Assembly: GCF_037975245.1 (NCBI RefSeq)
Contig: NC_092567.1
Span: 12,188,376 to 12,252,375, forward strand
Origin: Apostichopus japonicus
Lineage: Eukaryota > Echinodermata > Holothuroidea > Aspidochirotida > Stichopodidae
Direction: 5' to 3'
DNA: 64,000 bases
Shown here: positions 57,761 through 64,000 of the stretch, piece by piece
How the letters are laid out: each line of letters begins with the position of its first letter
Numbering within the stretch: the first letter of the stretch is position 1
Position numbers and translations under genes: made by a program
Notes under the pieces: model-generated
What the model was told of the DNA's origin: nothing
What the model saw: the letters and a program-made list of their open reading frames with translations, nothing else
The model's database searches: none

Positions 57761-60700
57761 GTAAGAGAGACATATATTCATGTTCTTGTTAATTAGTAAC
57801 GGTAATTTTAATAACAGACAAAGAGGTATTAATTAATGTGAAACAAAGAAATTAGACAAAACAATATTAGACTTTGTTTCTCATAAGGGGGGAAATATTT
57901 ATAATTGTCGTGTATCGAACAGGGAATTTAGATAAGCCAGCTACAAGTTTATACCTCGTAATGATAATAGCACTGTTCTCAATGACAAGTTTAGATGCGG
58001 CCTAAATAATCTTCCTTCCGCACAGACAGTCAGAGAAATGGTAAACAAAAAAACGGATAGACTTTTAAATACTGCCAGGTTTAGTCAGATGTTATGGAGC
58101 GTTACAAGCCTCACACAATATTGGAAAATAACGTTTAAAATGTCAATCCCCTCCCGCCGGCAGATGCTTCATGATTATTTTATTTCACTCTGCTGATGTG
58201 CATACCATAATTCGTTACCAATTCAAAAAGTATCAAAGAAGATATTTTTAAATTTCTTGTAGTAAATCCTTTGTTCATAAATTTCTCCGTAATTCTTTTT
58301 TCACAGTTTATTGACCGTGAAAGGAACTGAAAAAAAATTAATACTTTGAATGTTAATTTTATAGTGTAACAATTTTCTCTACACACAAAGGGCTAACTGT
58401 AGAAGTCTTTACTCAAATCTACCATAAATCTCTACTCCGGTATTCTTTAATATCATAAAATCATTAGAATCATTCCCTGGGGTCGGGGAGGGGTTGGTGA
58501 TGGTTTTGGATTGTATCCGTTGGGTAATAGCATCATGAAGTATTGTGAAACAAGAGCATACATTTTGTCATAAAATCACTTACTCGGAGCGAACTGTTGT
58601 CATATGACATATAAGGAAACTAGTAAAAATGAACGGTTGATGTTTTAGTGACTGAGTGATGACGTCATACCATAATCCCTTACAGAGTGGATTAAATGGA
58701 GGAGGGGTGCAAGAAGTAAGCTCCAGTTCAGGTCTGTTTATATAAAAGACATGAACACAACGGTGTAGATAGCTAACGACACTATAGTGATTTAAGATAA
58801 GCTGCGTGCATGAGAGTTGACTCTCTTCCAACATCAACTTTAAAAAAAAATAATAAAATTATTGAGGAATATACTTTCCAAATGTGAGTCAGTTCAAAGC
58901 CTCAAGTAAGATTTTGAGATGGTTTACGCTGGTTCATATCCCAATTAATTGATTATTTATTACCACAACATGTTACAGTAATATTTTTTAAGGTAGTTTT
59001 TATCCTTTTTTTCTTTCTTCTCGCAATAGGAAAGCTAATTTCTGAATATTGTACCAAACCTTTCTAATGTTAGTCAAAATGAGCTAGCAATGAATTAAAA
59101 TTTTACATATTTTCTCCTCTACATGAAATTTTATTTTGAAAAATAAATGAAAACATTGATCATTAACATGTCGTTGCCTAAACATATTTACAAACAGGTG
59201 ACACATATAACACCAACTAAGGAGGTTCCATTTTTTTTTAAATTCAATTTGTTACATTATATGTTTGACTTATCCAGCTAACAAATAATGTTTTTATGGG
59301 CGTTTAGTATGATGTCAACGTTTGTTCAGAAAGAACGTAAGAGCTGATTTCTAGTCACGTTTTATATTTCTTCGTAGATGTCGAACATTAAACCGTCATA
59401 GCGTTAACAATACTTTCATAAACAGCGGTCAGTTTCACCCTTCGATGTCCGGATTACCTTTCATTTTGAATTATGAAACGCTATACTGATACTGTACAGA
59501 GACACTAACATATAGTAAAAAATAAAAGTAGGTAACTCGTGTTTTACGAGACGTTCATTTTGAATAATTATGCGACGAATATGGTTAACGCTGGATTAAC
59601 GTTCATTGTAAAGTCAAAACAATAGAGGGAAAAATGAGCAAATAAAACATGTATCTGTCAATAGTTTGCATCACGTGACACCGAAAGTGTTTTCAGTTCG
59701 TATTTTCTACAATGTGTTACAGCTTCCAAGTATCTTTATATCTCGTTCATCGTTCCGGACTTGTAAGAAAGTAATCTGGCTTTCAATTGCTTCTTTGGAC
59801 AGGGTTTTCATTTTGATCTTCTTTGTCCAAACCAACAAATTTTTGTCTCCTCTTAATTCACTATAACTATCGCTCCCATCTCTCTCTCTCTCAAAAAAAC
59901 AAAACGAGATCAAGTCTAACTGTTACTATAGCCCTACTACCAGCAAACTAACATGTTCCTAGACAATGGTACCATGGTAACCAGAGATGCCCGGATGCTA
60001 CGGGAAGGGTACAGGAATCTATTATGATCGCGAATTATTTTTCGGAACAGTGATTTTCTATCACTATAGTTGTGTATATTTTCGCATTGGGGTCCCGAGA
60101 TGTATCAAGTAGTTTTAAAACTTAATATCAGTAGTTTTTTTAGGGCTTCGTAGGCAATATATATCCGGGTCCAACAAAACCACTGACCATTTGTATTAAG
60201 CGAGCTCTTGAACGTGGGAACATTCACAGGGTAGCGCTTTCAGCACCCGCCCTGCCCCCCCCCCATCCCTTCCCCTTCCACCGCCCATATTTAACCTGGT
60301 GTTATCGGGACGGTTATTTATACTAGTTGATTAAATTATCGTTTTGGAAATAAGGAAACGCCAGCAAGAAAGACTCTGTCTATCGCATTTAAAACTTAAA
60401 CTGTTAATAGTATTTCGCACTATTATATGCATTTATAATTAACGCCTAAACTGTTAATAGTTTTCCACTGAAGATAAAATAATCTAACGTTAACACAAGT
60501 TCCGTCAAAACAAAACAAAGCAGAACCCAGTCTAGCGTGGTCAAGAGAACCAACTAAACTAAGTATCCCCTTATATGTCAATAATAATTAATTCAGGGAA
60601 TTTTTTTATTAAAGGAACGTCCGATAGTGACACGGCCTACCCAACATTTTACTTTTACACACAATTTTACGATTGGCTTCAAAGTTCTAGAGGAAGAAGG

Positions 60701-61761
60701 GAGAGGGGTGGGTCCAGCTGGGAATATATAAAACCCGTTTATGGATCAGTTTACCTTCAGAATGGAGTAAACTGGTCATTTTAACACCCTAAGAATGCTG
60801 CTCCCGTCACCATCTCTTGAACTCTCACCTTGCTATTGCATAATCACGTGAGTCAATGTCCAGTTTGATTTGTCTCCAACATTTGTGAATTATTAAGAAA
60901 AGCACATAATGAGAGCTGAGTGACCTGGATATGTTTCTGTAACGATTAAATTAATGTTAGAAAGGGATTGTCGAACTTCCATAATGATGAGAATGTTAAA
61001 CTTTGCAGTATAATTGAAAATGGCTACTCAGCTAGACGGGATCAGCTTATAAACAGAACGGAACATTTCCCCGCATCGCACCAATGTGTGATAGTACATT
61101 GGGTTGCATTGATTGAGTCATCGTGATATCAAGGGGTGGTCCCCTGAATAGGTTCATTTGAAGGTTACCGGCAGGGGAGAGGATGGGGTGTGGAGATAAG
61201 TGAACTGATTATTGTACAGTAATCCTGTTTTACACAAAAATCTTTTTTCATAAATTGGGAAAGGATTATTTCCGTGGGCTATGAGTCAATATGTGTTGAC
61301 ATATGCTATTCATTTTGTTATTTATATACTTATTTGCAATATTTCAAGCAAACGGTAGAAATTTGTATAGAATCCAACCTTCACGAATTGGTCCCTTCAA
61401 CCACGGAATTAACGCAACCACGGCATTATAGTAACAATGGTTTCATGGATTTAGCCTCCATGTGTACATATCATGTTTAGTACTAAAATATTCGCAGGAT
61501 GCACCGGTTAGAAATCACAAAAATGATAGCTAAAATAATAATAAACAGGACAAAGATTGTCTATACATTTGAAAACATGCAAAATAAATTTAAAAAGGAG
61601 GGAAATTATGTTTATAGTATCATTAATCCATTATGTTTGAGATAACACTTACTATATGGCTGTTTATGATGAATATTTACAACAATCAAATTGTCATGCA
61701 TTGTCTTTGTTACTGTGTAATCTTATACATATTCATTACTTATACTTTCCCTCTTGTTTAG
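57761..61761 (+). other. LRR gene intron (4 kb)
   Basis: Starts GTAAGA and ends CCCTCTTGTTTAG. AT-rich; no transposon or exon recognised. A C-run lies at about 60255-60263. Confidence 0.5.
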
Positions 61762-61824
61762 GGATTCAATGGGGGCAGTTACCAGTTGAGCTTGGCGAAA
61801 TTCAACCTGGAAATGTCCAAGTAA
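61762..61824 (+). CDS. LRR gene putative terminal exon
   Basis: Follows CTCTTGTTTAG. In phase 0 it reads GFNGGSYQLSLAKFNLEMSK and then TAA at 61822-61824. An AATAAA at 61922-61927, about 100 bases on, suits a 3' UTR. GTAACT at 61821 or GTAAGT at 61827 could instead act as donors, in which case the gene continues. The second frame of this piece is also open (ELGEIQPGNVQVT), so the reading frame depends on the exon 3-4-5 joins being right. Confidence 0.5.
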   Translation, partial: GFNGGSYQLSLAKFNLEMSK

Positions 61825-61827
61825 CTG

Positions 61828-63600
61828 TAAGTCAATAGAGCTGAATCCTCTCTACCTTAGTGTTAACTTTGTATTTGTGATTGTGTCTGTTACTTTCAAT
61901 TGTAAAATCTTAATTTATTAAAATAAATCTCCATCATTAACCACATATTTTATTCCTATATCTGTAATTTTCCAGTCTTATCTGGTAACTAATATTTATG
62001 TGCTTCAACTGTTATTGGTTTTATTATATTTGTTAATAAGCAAGCTCATCCCTGATTAAATGTATGAAGATGAGTTATAATTTCCTTCCATTAACATAAA
62101 TAAGAGTATTTGTTCATTATTGCAATCATGTTAGATGTACACAATCTTCCTCTCCGCTGCTTAGGTGTAAGAAGGCCATAACTTCAAAAAGATACATTTA
62201 TGTATCTGCTAAAAGAAGAGTTATTACTAAAACGGTTATTATAACGATTAGTATGATTCCACCCTTCCTCATTATGTTATTAATTTTAACGAAAAAAAAG
62301 AGAGATTATCGTGAGTCCTCCTTCAATACTAACAGGGACAAAAACTGTCAGTAAACATTTGAAAGTTTAATAACGACTACGTGCGATATGGTGACGTCAC
62401 TCCATTGATAATACACAGATAATAATAGAATATGTGGGGAAAAAAAGAGATTAAATCTGAGCAAGGTCATGGCTCGTCAGCTGTTTTGCATCTGTGACCT
62501 AATATGGGAAGTAAAATGGAATATTAAAAAGATGTGATGTGGTATCAGGAAGGGGAGAAATGAAATATAGATTCACGAATTAACAAATAGAAGAAATGTC
62601 AAGGTCAACGGGTCACGATACTGTTTTCTAAAACACAATCATGTTAAAGAGCATTATCTTGTTTCATTTGTTTCCTCCAAATTCGTTTTGTGTAACAAAT
62701 TATCTCCTTTTACACACTGTAAAAAATGTCTGTGATATAACAGCTTTACACCGTTCATCTACTAAAATTAATCATGTTGTTAAAAAAAATTGTTGTCCAT
62801 TTACAAAATGTATTGTAACAACATTTTCTGTATATGGGAACAAAATCTTCATAACAATACATCAACTGCTGTGTCGGAACAAAAGCATCAGGCTCGATCC
62901 AAGTTTTCATTATGCGGTCGAAGTGATCGCGAAAACGTTACACCAAATCTTGCATCATAAAACGAGAACCGTATTTTACATGCTGTTGGAATGATAGAAA
63001 GTAGCATATACGTTTAGTCTTACGCAATCAACGAGTTTTTTCGAAGTAGTAAAGTTAACAACTGTGTCGCAAAGTTGTAGATGACCTTTGTACACTACTT
63101 ACAGTTGAATGACGCTGAGCGCGCACACCGAAGGGCCGAAACCGCTGTAATTACGGTAAGTTATGATTTCAAAGCTTTCAGTCCTTTTTAATCTAACATG
63201 AGTGCAACTATAGTGAATTGAGTCATATGAAACTGTTACTTTTTACGTAAGCATTTATTAAACGTTCGTTCGTTTGTTGGTTTGTTTGTTTTGAAATAAG
63301 CGGCAAAGCAAGTAGGCTAGGCCGACAGCACAGCTCTCTGTCGGTCCATTGTGTTCATTCTAGCACAAGATGCTATGGCAGTTCTTTGTTAGGCGAGCAT
63401 ATACGATGGCTTACTTCTAGCATATCGTCGTAGCTGTTTTGACAGTCATACCAAACCTAAGCTTACATTCATTCTTTCGCGGTATCGTTTCTATTGGCTA
63501 TGATATAACGCAGCCTAGACACAGGTCTCCAATCAGTGTCTATGCTTTACTATACATAGATTCTCTAAGGAAACTTCTTGATATCACTTTTACTGTTTAG
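61828..63600. other. Unassigned stretch downstream of the LRR gene
   Basis: AT-rich, with AATAAA at 61922-61927. A 117-codon plus-strand frame at 62641-62994 has no recognisable content. One TGACGTCA lies at 62392-62399. Confidence 0.4.
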
Positions 63601-63702
63601 TTTGAAGCCCCCCGATCGGCTTACACTAAATCTTGGGGGAGTCGTGCAGTCCCCTGTCCTGAATCTTGGGGGAGTCGTGCAGTCCCCTATGGCACGCCAA
63701 AT
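63601..63702 (+). other. Possible exon with a 33-bp internal duplication
   Basis: Preceded by TTTACTGTTTAG and followed by ATGGTAAAAT. A 27-base block beginning AATCTTGGGGGAG occurs at 63629-63655 and 63662-63688 (period 33). One frame stays open through both copies and repeats LNLGGVVQSP. GGGGA and TCCCC within each block could pair as a short hairpin. Coding status is uncertain. Confidence 0.35.
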
Positions 63703-64000
63703 GGTAAAATTCAGAAATGAACAATCTAGGCTAGGTTTATGGTTAACAAACTCTGGTCTATCACTAAAATAGATCCTCGATCAATAAAATAGGTTTTTTT
63801 GTCTGATAAATCACGTTTTTCCAGTGATAAATCAGAATTTTACTATTACAACTTGTTTTGTTTTTCTCGCTGAATTTTGAAAACTAATTATTGGTCGGTA
63901 AAACCACTTGTTATTCCTTGTTCAATTCTGAAGGATGCTACTGCATGCAATGGGGAAACCCTGTGTGTACTATGTGCCTGTCATTTGATGCCTTGGCGTA
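63703..64000. other. Unassigned right edge
   Basis: AT-rich; nothing recognised. Confidence 0.4.

Noticed and set aside
62641-62994. 117-codon plus-strand ORF
   Set aside because: No recognisable domain, AT-driven composition, no supporting splice sites or neighbours.
1-64000. CRISPR arrays, operons, rRNA or standalone tRNA genes
   Set aside because: The introns and elements are eukaryotic; no spaced repeats of CRISPR type were seen, and the only tRNA-like promoter is in the SINE.

Overview
The window looks like nuclear DNA of a marine invertebrate, most likely a deuterostome and possibly an echinoderm. It is AT-rich, with long spliceosomal introns, very few long ORFs, a tRNA-derived SINE, many hAT-like non-autonomous transposons, a Penelope-like element and a Gmr1-type LTR retrotransposon, a group described from deuterostomes. 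The taxon is an inference; nothing here fixes a species.

Layout. Bases 1-660 are a C-rich minisatellite. A plus-strand multi-exon gene of unknown family is visible as exons near 5355, 7867, 8796 and, less surely, 9851. These exons have matching splice phases. Between 2.3 and 22.5 kb lie several short DNA transposons with CAGG-type inverted ends. Three of them have perfect 5-bp target duplications (2292-3968, 16342-17663, 20645-22474). A 1.95-kb element (13184-15136) carries a truncated Penelope-like element between two long (TA)n tracts.

From 23.2 kb to 61.8 kb I can join five phase-compatible exons of a leucine-rich-repeat gene on the plus strand, with introns of 4 to 17 kb and an AATAAA after the stop. 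Its second intron (31491-48677) holds the main object of the window: a nearly intact Ty3/gypsy-class LTR retrotransposon at 32421-39401. The LTRs are about 989 bp and differ at two positions. Its order is Gag - protease - integrase - reverse transcriptase - RNase H, so integrase comes before RT. This is the order of Ty1/copia and of the Gmr1-like gypsy group, not of ordinary gypsy elements. A single in-frame TAG separates integrase from RT.

The same intron carries two opposed copies of a hAT family with 8-bp target duplications. The third intron carries a tRNA SINE, a collinear intronic duplication, a hAT-like element with a 6-bp duplication and another with seven CCGGCCGG subterminal motifs. 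Most of the remaining sequence is unannotatable AT-rich intron or intergenic DNA with frequent G or C homopolymers of 11-19 bases.
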